A stretch of DNA of 64,000 nucleotides, taken from positions 1-64,000 of the forward strand of contig NZ_JBMGJC010000011.1 of assembly GCF_048984525.1 (NCBI RefSeq), written 5' to 3'. Each line of letters opens with the position of its first letter. Position 1 is the first letter of the stretch. The notes below the pieces were generated by a model. The model made no database searches and was not told where the DNA came from. It saw only the letters and a program-made list of their open reading frames with translations. The translations under genes and the position numbers were made by a program. Below are positions 16,481 through 24,172 of this stretch, in pieces. The stretch comes from Syntrophopropionicum propionicicum_A (GTDB lineage: Bacteria > Bacillota > Desulfotomaculia > Desulfotomaculales > Pelotomaculaceae).

Positions 16481-17962
16481 ATGGAAATCTATAATACTCT
16501 TACCAGGCGAAAAGAGACTTTTCAGCCGCGGGAGCCCGGAAATGTTTACGTATATGTGTGCGGCCCGACCACTTATAATTACATACACCTGGGCAACGCG
16601 CGTCCGCTGGTGTTTTTTGACACGGTACGGCGCTATTTAGCCTGGAAGGGGTATAATGTCCTTTATATTCAGAACTTCACAGATGTAGATGATAAGATTA
16701 TCAACCGGGCTGCTGAAGAGAATCTGGACCCCCTTGAGCTGGCCCGTATCTACATCAAGGAGTACTTCAAAGACGCGGACGCCCTGAACGTACGCCGCGC
16801 TGATATGCATCCCGTGGTTACGGAACATATTGAAGAGATTATCGGCATGGTGGAAAAACTTGTCGGAAACGGCTCCGCTTATGTTGTAGATGGAGACGTT
16901 TATTTTGAAGTAAGGAAGTTTGCCGGCTACGGAAAGCTTTCCGGGCGCACCCTCGACGACATGCAGGCCGGCGCCCGGGTGGAGGTGGACGCCAGGAAGC
17001 GCGATCCCCTCGACTTTGTCCTCTGGAAGGCGGCAAAGCCAGGTGAACCAAGCTGGGAAAGCCCGTGGGGCCCCGGCCGTCCGGGCTGGCATATTGAATG
17101 TTCGGCTATGTCGCTGAAATACCTTGGCCCAAACTTTGATATCCACGGCGGGGGGTTTGACCTGATTTTCCCGCACCATGAAAATGAGATCGCCCAGAGC
17201 GAGGCTACCACCGGTGAACAATTTGTACGCTACTGGGTGCATAATGGTTTTATCACCGTGAACGAGGAAAAAATGTCTAAATCACTGGGCAATTTTTTCC
17301 TGGTGAGAGATATCCTGGCCAAGTTTCCCCCGGAGACAGTGCGGTTCTTCCTCCTTTCCACCCATTACCGCAGCCCTCTGGATTTTGACGACGAAAAACT
17401 GGCCGCCGCGGGCCGCGGGCTGGAAAGGATCAAGACCAGCATCCGCCTCCTTTCAGAAGCCCTGGCAAAACCCGTCCAGGAAAATGCAAAAACTTTAATT
17501 GCCGGTTCTGTTATAAATAAGGACCAGTCATTTGAAATGCGCCTTGATGAACTAAAAGACTCATTTGAAGCCGCCATGGACGATGATTTCAACACGGCCC
17601 TGGCCATCGGCATTAATTTTGACCTGGCCAGGGATGTCAACTCGGCGGTGCAGCGGCTTGCTGAGACAGTATCGGGAGCTGACAGGGCCGTTCTTCAAAA
17701 AGCAATGGATTTGTTTAAAATATTTAATGAGGTGCTGGGCATTTTTAAGGTTGACGATAAAGGCGTCATACTTCTTGAAGGCGCAGCCGGGGACAGCTCT
17801 GACCTGGTCGAGGGGCTGGTCGGCCTGATCATAGAAGTGCGGCAGGAATCCCGTAAGAAAAAGGACTGGGGGACCGCTGACCGGATCAGGGACGGGCTGA
17901 AGGAACTGGGCATTGTCCTGGAGGATACACCTCAGGGAGTCCGTTGGAAAAAGCAGGGGTAG
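16481..17962 (+). CDS. cysS: Cysteinyl-tRNA synthetase
   Basis: Class I synthetase, 493 residues. The zinc/active-site Cys lies in YVCGPTTYNYIHLGNAR with the HIGH-type HLGN; the second zinc segment is GWHIECSAMS and HHENEIAQSE; KMSKSLGN is the KMSKS loop. DALR anticodon domain follows. SD GGGAGG before ATG. Its 3' end is followed 8 bases later by the Mini-III gene, so the two are co-transcribed. Confidence 0.97.
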   Translation: MEIYNTLTRRKETFQPREPGNVYVYVCGPTTYNYIHLGNARPLVFFDTVRRYLAWKGYNVLYIQNFTDVDDKIINRAAEENLDPLELARIYIKEYFKDADALNVRRADMHPVVTEHIEEIIGMVEKLVGNGSAYVVDGDVYFEVRKFAGYGKLSGRTLDDMQAGARVEVDARKRDPLDFVLWKAAKPGEPSWESPWGPGRPGWHIECSAMSLKYLGPNFDIHGGGFDLIFPHHENEIAQSEATTGEQFVRYWVHNGFITVNEEKMSKSLGNFFLVRDILAKFPPETVRFFLLSTHYRSPLDFDDEKLAAAGRGLERIKTSIRLLSEALAKPVQENAKTLIAGSVINKDQSFEMRLDELKDSFEAAMDDDFNTALAIGINFDLARDVNSAVQRLAETVSGADRAVLQKAMDLFKIFNEVLGIFKVDDKGVILLEGAAGDSSDLVEGLVGLIIEVRQESRKKKDWGTADRIRDGLKELGIVLEDTPQGVRWKKQG

Positions 17963-17970
17963 GATTGCAC

Positions 17971-18381
17971 TTGAATTTTAAAAGCAGTGTTATTGAACGC
18001 CCGGAAGACCTGCCTGTGCTGGCGCTGGCCTACGTCGGAGACGCCGTGTACGAGCTGGCGGTACGGGAGCGCTTGATCGGCTCCGGGCTGGTAAAAGTAA
18101 ACCAGCTTCACAGCGAGACAGTAAAATATGTTAACGCCGGCGCCCAGGCCAGGGCATTGCACGCGCTGGAAGGGATGTTTACCGGAGATGAGGCGTCGAT
18201 AGTGAGACGGGGCCGCAACGCCAGGTCGCCCCACACGCCGCGGAGCGCCGGCATGATCGAGTACAGGCGCAGCACAGCTCTGGAGTGCCTGATCGGCTAC
18301 CTTTATTTAAAGGGCGATGCCGCGCGGCTTGGCGAGATTATGACAGCCGCCCTGGAAGCGATAAAAGAAGAAAACGAATAA
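17971..18381 (+). CDS. mrnC: Mini-ribonuclease III
   Basis: RNase III catalytic domain without a dsRNA-binding domain, which matures 23S rRNA in Bacillus. The signature ALAYVGDAVYELAVRERL contains the catalytic acidic residues, and RRGRNARSPHTPR and YRRSTALECLIGYLYLKGD follow. 136 residues from TTG 17971, which has AGGGGT about 10 bases upstream; an upstream in-frame TTG at 17944 lies inside cysS and is less likely. Position behind cysS matches Firmicutes order. Confidence 0.92.
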   Translation: MNFKSSVIERPEDLPVLALAYVGDAVYELAVRERLIGSGLVKVNQLHSETVKYVNAGAQARALHALEGMFTGDEASIVRRGRNARSPHTPRSAGMIEYRRSTALECLIGYLYLKGDAARLGEIMTAALEAIKEENE

Positions 18382-18390
18382 AACGTTTTC

Positions 18391-18520
18391 ACAAGATTAA
18401 CAGGATTTAATTGATTTACATGATTAATTAGATTTTTATTTATGATTTAAAAACATTATTTTGCCATCATTTAATTATCGCCAGCTATCGTGTATCTTGT
18501 AACTCTTGTGATATTAATCT
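18391..18520 (+). repeat. Nonamer-arm element between mrnC and thyX
   Basis: Left arm from 18391: ACAAGATTA, ACAGGATTT, AATTGATTT, ACATGATTA, ATTAGATTT, a clear 9-bp period. The right arm is degenerate (ATCTTGTAACTCTTGTGATATT, about 18494-18515). The right end lies just before the thyX SD. Same class as 16291-16427, 19287-19465 and 44477-44640. Confidence 0.7.
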
Positions 18521-18535
18521 TTTGAGGTGTTATAC

Positions 18536-19276
18536 ATGGGTGCCAAGAAATTGAGGGTTGAACTGTTTAGGTATACCCCGGATCCCCAGGAAGCTGTCGC
18601 CATGGGGGCCAAGCTCTGTTATTCAGTGGCTGGTATTGAAGAACTAAAGCAGGGTATTGAAGCCAGAAGCCAGGACGCCTTCCTGGAGCGGCTGATGGAA
18701 TTTGGCCACCTTTCCCCCATCGAGCATGCCAGTTTTACCTTCGGCATAGAGGGGGTCTCCCGCAGCCTGCTGGCCCAGATAACCAGGCACCGCATCGCCA
18801 GTTTCAGCGTCAAGTCCCAGCGCTACGTTTCCGAAGCCAGCGCGGCAAAAGAAGACAGCGTATTCGGCTATATCATCCCGCCGCGTATTGAAGCATTGGG
18901 ACCTGAAGCAGTAAATGAATTCGAATCTCAGATGAGCCAGATCCAGAGCTGGTACGACGGCTGGGTGGAAAAGCTCGGGAACAGCGGGGAATCCACCAAT
19001 GAGGACGCCCGGTTTGTCCTGCCCAACGCCGCTGAAACAAAGATGATAGTTACCATGAACGCCCGGGAACTGCTCCATTTCTTCAACCTGCGCTGCTGCA
19101 ACCGGGCCCAGTGGGAGATCCGGGCCCTGGCAGCGGAGATGCTGCGGCTGGTTAGAAAGGAAGCCCCGGTGCTGTTCAGGGAAGCAGGGCCGGGATGCCT
19201 GAAAGGCCCCTGCCCGGAAGGGAAAATGAGCTGCGGCAAAATTAATGAAGTCAGGGAGAAATTTAAGAACATATAA
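18536..19276 (+). CDS. thyX: ThyX, flavin-dependent thymidylate synthase
   Basis: Makes dTMP from dUMP using methylene-THF, NADPH and FAD; no relation to ThyA. The ThyX motif RHRxxSxxxxSxR is present as RHRIASFSVKSQR from about residue 84. Further conserved segments: FGHLSPIEHASFTF and the nucleotide-binding NLRCCNRAQWEIR. About 246 residues. ATG 18536 has GAGGTG 6 bases upstream. The C terminus is Cys-rich (CLKGPCPEGKMSC), common in clostridial ThyX. Confidence 0.96.
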   Translation: MGAKKLRVELFRYTPDPQEAVAMGAKLCYSVAGIEELKQGIEARSQDAFLERLMEFGHLSPIEHASFTFGIEGVSRSLLAQITRHRIASFSVKSQRYVSEASAAKEDSVFGYIIPPRIEALGPEAVNEFESQMSQIQSWYDGWVEKLGNSGESTNEDARFVLPNAAETKMIVTMNARELLHFFNLRCCNRAQWEIRALAAEMLRLVRKEAPVLFREAGPGCLKGPCPEGKMSCGKINEVREKFKNI

Positions 19277-19286
19277 AAGATATTTC

Positions 19287-19465
19287 ACATGATTAACAAG
19301 ATTGGCAAGATTAACAGGATTATTTAAATGATTTTTTATAAAAATATACATTTAAATATATCTTTTCCTCAAAAAATTTAGGATTGCTAAGAAATTAAAA
19401 GATTAAGTTTATTAGTAATTTTTAATCTTGTTAATCCTTAAAATCTTGTAAATCCTGTGATGATT
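19287..19465 (+). repeat. Nonamer-arm element between thyX and rlmB
   Basis: Left arm ACATGATTA, ACAAGATTG, GCAAGATTA, ACAGGATTA (from 19287). Right arm TTTAATCTTG, TTAATCCTT, AAAATCTTG, TAAATCCTG (about 19420-19459), its reverse complement. Very AT-rich spacer of about 95 bp. No gene. Confidence 0.78.
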
Positions 19466-19525
19466 TATTTGTTGTAAATTTTGTGATAATAGTGTTTAAA
19501 TAGCAATTCAAAGGAGAGTGCCAAA

Positions 19526-20287
19526 CTGGACGACATTATTGCCGGCCGCAATCCTGTCAAAGAGGCCCTGAGGTCGGGCCGGCCGATCAACAAGATCATG
19601 ATTGCGGAGGGTGTTTTAACCGGACCCCTGCAGGAAATATTTACCACAGCCAGAGACAGAAAGATTCCAGTACAGAAAGTGGACCGCCAGCGCCTGGATA
19701 AGTTCGCTTCCGGCACCGCCCACCAGGGTGTCGTGGCTTTTCTGGCCGCCAAGGAGTATGTGGAAGTTGACGATATCCTGGCAGGCGTCAGCGCGGGCGA
19801 GGAACCTTTCCTGATTATCCTGGATGAAATCAGCGACCCGCATAACCTGGGCGCTATTCTGCGCACTGCCGACGCCGCCGGGGCGCACGGGGTGGTTATA
19901 CCCCGCCGGCGCTCGGCTCCGCTGACCCCTACCGTGGCCAAATCATCCGCGGGTGCTATAGAATACGTAAATGTGGCAAGGGTGGCAAACCTGCCCCAGA
20001 CCATAGAGGAACTCAAAAAAAAGGGCCTCTGGATCGTTGGCGCTGAAGCGGACGGAGAAGACGTCTTTTGGGACGCCAGGTTGGACGGCCCGCTGGCGCT
20101 GGTTATCGGCGGAGAAGGCAAAGGCCTCGGGCGTCTGGTTAAAGAACGCTGCGACAGCCTGGTGCGCCTGCCCATGGCCGGGCGGGTAAACTCCCTTAAC
20201 GCCTCGGTTGCCGCTGCCCTGCTGGTTTATGAAGTACTTCGGCAGAGAAGAAAGGCTTTTGTTAATGAAGGAGTTTCTCGTAGTTGA
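19526..20287 (+). CDS. rlmB: RlmB-type 23S rRNA 2'-O-methyltransferase (SPOUT/TrmH family)
   Basis: AdoMet-dependent ribose methyltransferase. The substrate-binding domain starts GRNPVKEALRSGRPINKI; the SPOUT knot motifs are DPHNLGAILRTADA, GGEGKGLGRLV and NSLNASVAAALL. ATG 19598 would delete the conserved GRNPV segment. Between the upstream in-frame stop (19490) and 19598 there is no ATG, GTG or TTG; CTG 19526 follows AAAGGAG (19510-19516) by 9 bases and gives the expected N terminus, so a CTG start is proposed. 253 residues. Overlaps yacP by 23 bases. Confidence 0.88.
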   Translation: MDDIIAGRNPVKEALRSGRPINKIMIAEGVLTGPLQEIFTTARDRKIPVQKVDRQRLDKFASGTAHQGVVAFLAAKEYVEVDDILAGVSAGEEPFLIILDEISDPHNLGAILRTADAAGAHGVVIPRRRSAPLTPTVAKSSAGAIEYVNVARVANLPQTIEELKKKGLWIVGAEADGEDVFWDARLDGPLALVIGGEGKGLGRLVKERCDSLVRLPMAGRVNSLNASVAAALLVYEVLRQRRKAFVNEGVSRS

Positions 20288-20777
20288 CGGCTATAACATT
20301 ATTTTCGCCTGGCCGGAGTTTGAAAAGTTCAAGGAGTCCGGCTTAGAACATGCCAGGTTCAAGATGGTCTCAATACTGGCCAACTACTCTCACCTGTCCG
20401 GCAAAAAAATATACTTGGTTTTTGACGCTCACCAGGTAAAAAACTCGCTTGAAAGAATAGAAACAATCGATACTGTCGAGGTTATATATACCCAGCATGG
20501 TGTGACCGCTGACGCCTTGATCGAAAGCCTGGTTGGAAAGTTGTTAAATGAAGGAACTGTTTACGTGGCCACTTCCGACTGGGCCGAACAAAATATTGTT
20601 TTTGGCAGGGGCGCGTACCGCCTGACGCCGGGAGAGCTGCTGCTAGAGGTAAAAAGGACCAGGCAGGAAAGCGAGCGGCACTATGTAAAAAGTGTCCCTT
20701 CTGACAGCTACCTGGAGAATTTTCTTCTGGAAAAGGTAAGGTCAAAATTAGAAAGACTGCGTCGACAAAAAAAATAG
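20265..20777 (+). CDS. yacP: NYN-domain ribonuclease (YacP/Rae1 family)
   Basis: 170-residue NYN/PIN-like endoribonuclease. Conserved acidic residues are in FLVVDGYNIIFAW (N terminus), LVFDAHQV and VTADALIESL, with the TSDWAEQ segment following. Bacillus Rae1 cleaves mRNA in the ribosomal A site; the same role here is inferred. ATG 20265 overlaps the end of rlmB, and upstream in-frame codons lie inside rlmB. Position between rlmB and sigH is the conserved Firmicutes order. Confidence 0.9.
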   Translation: MKEFLVVDGYNIIFAWPEFEKFKESGLEHARFKMVSILANYSHLSGKKIYLVFDAHQVKNSLERIETIDTVEVIYTQHGVTADALIESLVGKLLNEGTVYVATSDWAEQNIVFGRGAYRLTPGELLLEVKRTRQESERHYVKSVPSDSYLENFLLEKVRSKLERLRRQKK

Positions 20778-20806
20778 GCTATGTAAGGACTCCACTCAAT
20801 TTTACC

Positions 20807-20835
20807 TTGACGAGCTATCACCCCTTCGTTATAAT
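20807..20835 (+). promoter_or_regulatory. sigH promoter
   Basis: TTGACG (20807-20812), 17-bp spacer, TATAAT (20830-20835): near-perfect sigma-A promoter. The ~140-base leader contains TTTTTCC/GGGAAAA that could form a small hairpin before the start codon. Confidence 0.75.
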
Positions 20836-20979
20836 AAGTTTGGAAACTTACCGGCAACCTTGATACATGCCTTACCTTAGAAAGAAAAAGTTACGTGGAT
20901 TATACCAGGACTTAGAATCGGAAAAGGGAAAGGTTTTTTGTTTTTCCTGAAGGGAAAATGTAAAGAGCGAGGGGATAAC

Positions 20980-21624
20980 GTGAGTCTTCAAGCCCAAAGG
21001 GAAGTTCCTATAGGGTATCGGGTGTTAGTTGACGAAGAAGTGGTGGAATTTGCACGTGAAGGCGATGACGGCGCTCTAGAGTATCTGATAAATAAATACA
21101 GGAACTTTGTCCGGGCTAAAGCCCGCTCCTACTTCTTAATCGGAGCTGACAGGGAAGATATTATCCAGGAAGGCATGATCGGCTTATACAAGGCTATTCG
21201 TGATTTCCGGATGGACAAGCTGTCCTCGTTCAGGGCGTTTGCCGAATTATGTATCACCAGGCAGATTATTACCGCCATCAAAACAGCTACCAGGCAAAAA
21301 CACATTCCTCTCAATTCCTATGTCTCCCTTAATAAGCCGATTTATGACGAGGATTCAGACCGGACCCTGCTGGACGTTATTTCAGGCTCAAAGATTACTG
21401 ATCCCGAAGAATTAATTATTTCGAGAGAAGAATTTGACGACATAGAAGAAAAAATGGGTGAAATCCTGAGCTCGTTGGAATGGAAAGTGTTGATGTCTTA
21501 CCTGGAAGGGAAGTCATACCAGGAGATAGCCGAAGACCTGAAGCGCCACGTCAAGTCCATTGACAACGCCCTGCAGAGGGTAAAGCGGAAGCTGGAAAGG
21601 TACCTGGAAAAAAGGGAAGCCTGA
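20980..21624 (+). CDS. sigH: RNA polymerase sigma-H (SigH/Spo0H)
   Basis: Sigma factor for the transition to stationary phase and the onset of sporulation. Region 2 runs through EYLINKYRNFVRAKARSYF, DREDIIQEGMIGLYKAI and RAFAELCITRQIITAIK; region 4 carries the helix-turn-helix YLEGKSYQEIAEDLKRHVK. 214 residues from GTG 20980, preceded by GAGGGG. Regulators such as AbrB or Spo0A sites were not recognised. Its presence supports a spore-forming host. Confidence 0.95.
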   Translation: MSLQAQREVPIGYRVLVDEEVVEFAREGDDGALEYLINKYRNFVRAKARSYFLIGADREDIIQEGMIGLYKAIRDFRMDKLSSFRAFAELCITRQIITAIKTATRQKHIPLNSYVSLNKPIYDEDSDRTLLDVISGSKITDPEELIISREEFDDIEEKMGEILSSLEWKVLMSYLEGKSYQEIAEDLKRHVKSIDNALQRVKRKLERYLEKREA

Positions 21625-21677
21625 CTGGTCAGTTGACTGGCTGGATAAATTTATAAATCAGCGGCACGATAGGATCT

Positions 21678-21724
21678 AAAAGGACTTTTAACCATCATTT
21701 ATATAGGTTAAAGGTCTTTTTTGA
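21678..21724 (+). terminator. Terminator after sigH
   Basis: AAAAGGACTTTTAACC and GGTTAAAGGTCTTTTTT form a long, slightly imperfect stem ending in a T run. Confidence 0.85.
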
Positions 21725-21727
21725 CGC

Positions 21728-21756
21728 TTGACATGTATTATGTTTTCACGTATAAT
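21728..21756 (+). promoter_or_regulatory. Promoter of the Thr-Tyr-fMet tRNA cluster
   Basis: TTGACA (21728-21733), 17-bp spacer, TATAAT (21751-21756): both hexamers perfect. It begins only four bases after the sigH terminator T run. Confidence 0.88.
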
Positions 21757-21771
21757 CTTTATTGTGTCACT

Positions 21772-21847
21772 GCCGGCGTAGCTCAATTGGCAGAGCAGCT
21801 GACTTGTAATCAGCAGGTTGCGGGTTCGAGTCCCATCGCCGGCTCCA
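21772..21847 (+). tRNA. tRNA-Thr (TGT)
   Basis: 76 nt; acceptor GCCGGCG/CGCCGGC, D loop CAATTGGCAG, anticodon TGT in CTTGTAA, T arm GGGTTCGAGTCCC, encoded CCA. Confidence 0.97.
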
Positions 21848-21927
21848 ACTCAGAGTTCAGATATCAGAGGTAAGAAGTCAGAGCAATTTAAGAAAAGACC
21901 TCCGACTTCCGACGACCGACATCAGAT
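21848..21927 (+). repeat. Inverted heptamer-arm element between tRNA-Thr and tRNA-Tyr
   Basis: Left arm CAGAGTT, CAGATAT, CAGAGGT, AAGAAGT, CAGAGCA (7-bp period, starting at the tRNA 3' end). Right arm CTCCGAC, TTCCGAC, GACCGAC, ATCAGAT ending 3 bases before tRNA-Tyr. The hairpin would lie inside the tRNA precursor. Confidence 0.8.
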
Positions 21928-21929
21928 AT

Positions 21930-22014
21930 GGAGGGGTTCCCGAGTGGCTAAAGGGAGCAGACTGTAAATCTGCCGTCGACGACTTCGCTGGTTCGAATCC
22001 AGCCCCCTCCACCA
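21930..22014 (+). tRNA. tRNA-Tyr (GTA)
   Basis: 85-nt type II tRNA with a long variable arm (GCCGTCGACGACTTCG). Acceptor GGAGGGG/CCCCTCC, anticodon GTA in CTGTAAA, encoded CCA. Confidence 0.97.
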
Positions 22015-22084
22015 GGCCAATAAAAGGATGCCCGTGATATTTGATAACGGACTCCTTCTATGATATAATAGGTAGTACCGACAT

Positions 22085-22160
<76 letters not shown>

Positions 22161-22170
22161 AGCCAAAGAG

Positions 22171-22194
22171 GCGCCTCAGGAATGAGGCGCTTTT
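22171..22194 (+). terminator. Terminator after the tRNA cluster
   Basis: GCGCCTCA (22171-22178) / TGAGGCGC (22183-22190), loop GGAA, then TTTT. Beyond it, 22195-22374 is AT-rich with no recognised site. Confidence 0.85.
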
Positions 22195-22374
22195 CATATT
22201 TTAACCTGGTATTTAAAAGTTACCCTGGCATTGCCGCCTGAAACCAATTGTTTTTATAAAATATTATTATAGCGTTAAAAAGCATCATAAATAAGTTGAA
22301 TTGGATGAATAAACACTATATTGATATACTTAACATGTACCTTTTGGGGCATTTAAAAATTATTAAAATACGAA

Positions 22375-23343
22375 GTGATTATAGTGTCGAAGAAAAGTGT
22401 TATTCATCTTATAAAAGTTATAGTATCCGGTCTGCTATTAAGCTGGTTAATTTACAGTTTTGATTGGATTGCCCTGCTGGATGTATTTGGCACGGCAGAT
22501 CCCGGCTGGCTTATCATGGCCGGATTTTTCATTGTGATCTCCATGGTCGTGAGTGTGTGCAAGTGGTCGCTGGTTTTAAAAGCGGAGGGAATAAATCTTC
22601 CGTGGCTCCAACTGTGGAAAGCATACTGGATTGGGATCTTCTTCAACAACTTTCTCCCTTCCAGTATCGGAGGAGACGGGATCAGGATCCTCCACGTTGG
22701 CCGCAGCATTTCCAATATGGCGGGTGCGGCTTCCTCTGTCGTCATTGAGCGCTTGTTGGCAACCGCGGGTTTAGCCCTGACCGGTTTGCTGGCCGGCCTG
22801 TTAACAAATCCTAATCTGCATGTGGATTGGATTTTTATTATTCTTATATTTGCTTCAATGGGGCTGCTCTTCTTTTTAATGCTGGGGAAGGTCCCCGCCT
22901 GGATTGCTAAGAGAGATGGCAAAGTGAGCGGCTTTGTCCGTGGTTTCCTCTCCCATGGCCAGGCTTTGCGCGGCCGGGGGAAGATGGTTATAACGGTGGG
23001 GTGCCTGTCCGTATTATTCCAACTATCTGTGGTGGCTGTAAACTATGCTGTTTTTCGCAGCCTCCATGTTGATTTATTGGGCTGGTGGGACCTGGTTTAT
23101 ATCATACCTGCCGTCTCCGCCATAGCCATGGTGCCCATCGGGATTAACGGGTACGGTATACGGGAAGGGGCTTATGTGTTTCTGTTCGCCTCCTGCGGGG
23201 TGGCAGGCAGCGCTGCTCTGGGCGCCTCCCTGCTTTTCGCGGTACTCGTCAGCTTCTGCAGCCTTTATGGCGGGATGCTGTGGTTATACAGCCGGGAGAA
23301 GTCAGCGGGCAGGGAATACTGTGCGGAAATACTGCCGGAATAG
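22375..23343 (+). CDS. YbhN/UPF0104-family (LPG synthase TM-like) membrane protein
   Basis: 322-residue integral membrane protein with about eight hydrophobic segments. The family motif is IFFNNFLPSSIGGDGIRILH (residues about 85-104), typical of the flippase-like domain found in MprF and AglD. The cytoplasmic MprF synthetase domain is absent, so lipid transport rather than lysyl-lipid synthesis is the reasonable inference. GTG 22375 or GTG 22384 could be the start; ribosome sites are weak. It opens the accessory block at 22.4-29.6 kb and is not obviously co-transcribed with its neighbours. Confidence 0.8.
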   Translation: MIIVSKKSVIHLIKVIVSGLLLSWLIYSFDWIALLDVFGTADPGWLIMAGFFIVISMVVSVCKWSLVLKAEGINLPWLQLWKAYWIGIFFNNFLPSSIGGDGIRILHVGRSISNMAGAASSVVIERLLATAGLALTGLLAGLLTNPNLHVDWIFIILIFASMGLLFFLMLGKVPAWIAKRDGKVSGFVRGFLSHGQALRGRGKMVITVGCLSVLFQLSVVAVNYAVFRSLHVDLLGWWDLVYIIPAVSAIAMVPIGINGYGIREGAYVFLFASCGVAGSAALGASLLFAVLVSFCSLYGGMLWLYSREKSAGREYCAEILPE

Positions 23344-23458
23344 CCGAATATGAGGGGATGGCTTTTAATTTATTGATAATAATTTAAAAGCAACAGCATT
23401 TGGAGGCCGTGGTTCCTGGATACAGGGGACATGAATCACTGAAGGAGGTGAGTATGTT

Positions 23459-24172
23459 ATGAGGAACATATTGCGCGGGTACAGGGGAAAATTATTGATG
23501 CTGGCGGTTGTCGGCTGTTTATACTATTTCGTCCCTTTGATCAGGGTAAATGTCAACCAGGCCTTCTTTATTTTAAGCAATGTGGACGTGGGGATGGCCC
23601 GGGACTATATTCTGGGTTTTGGGATCTGGGCGCCCATAGTATCCTTTCTCCTGATGGTTTTTCAGTCCGTCGCCGCACCCCTCCCGGCATTTATTATCAC
23701 TTTTGCGAATGCCGGTCTCTTTGGCTGGGTTTACGGCGCAATCCTTTCATGGTCAAGCGCCATGGCCGGGGCCGCCCTCTGTTTTTTTATAGCCAGGTAC
23801 CTGGGGAGGGCCACTGTGGAAAGATTTACTTCCTACAGAGCGCTTAACAGCATAGACAATTTTTTTAAGCATTACGGTAAATACGCTGTTCTGATTGCGC
23901 GACTCCTGCCTTTTATATCTTTTGACGTGGTAAGCTATGCCGCCGGTTTGACTTCCATGGGATTTTGGCCGTTCTTTATCGCAACCGGCATTGGCCAATT
24001 GCCGGCAACGATTGTTTATTCCTATATTGGCGGAATGCTTACGGGTGGAGTCAGGACCATGGTTTTTGGCCTTTTGATCCTTTTTGCCCTGAGTACATTG
24101 CTGGTACTCTTTAAGGACATTTGGAAAAATAAACAAAAAAAGGAGGGGAACGAATTTGTGGAAGAAGTTTAA
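23459..24172 (+). CDS. TVP38/TMEM64 (DedA-like) membrane protein
   Basis: 237 residues with about six hydrophobic segments. The SNARE-associated/VTT domain is seen in FQSVAAPLPAFIITFANAGLFGW, split here as the PLPAF and FGW core, and in ARLLPFISFDVVSYAAGLT, a re-entrant-loop signature. Members are thought to move lipids or small solutes; the substrate is unknown. SD GGAGGTG 9 bases before ATG. The last 17 bases overlap the rhodanese gene, so the two are translationally coupled. Confidence 0.85.
   Translation: MRNILRGYRGKLLMLAVVGCLYYFVPLIRVNVNQAFFILSNVDVGMARDYILGFGIWAPIVSFLLMVFQSVAAPLPAFIITFANAGLFGWVYGAILSWSSAMAGAALCFFIARYLGRATVERFTSYRALNSIDNFFKHYGKYAVLIARLLPFISFDVVSYAAGLTSMGFWPFFIATGIGQLPATIVYSYIGGMLTGGVRTMVFGLLILFALSTLLVLFKDIWKNKQKKEGNEFVEEV

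Noticed and set aside
22375..23343. MprF-type lysyl-phosphatidylglycerol synthase
   Set aside because: Only the flippase-like membrane domain is present; the tRNA-dependent transferase domain is absent.
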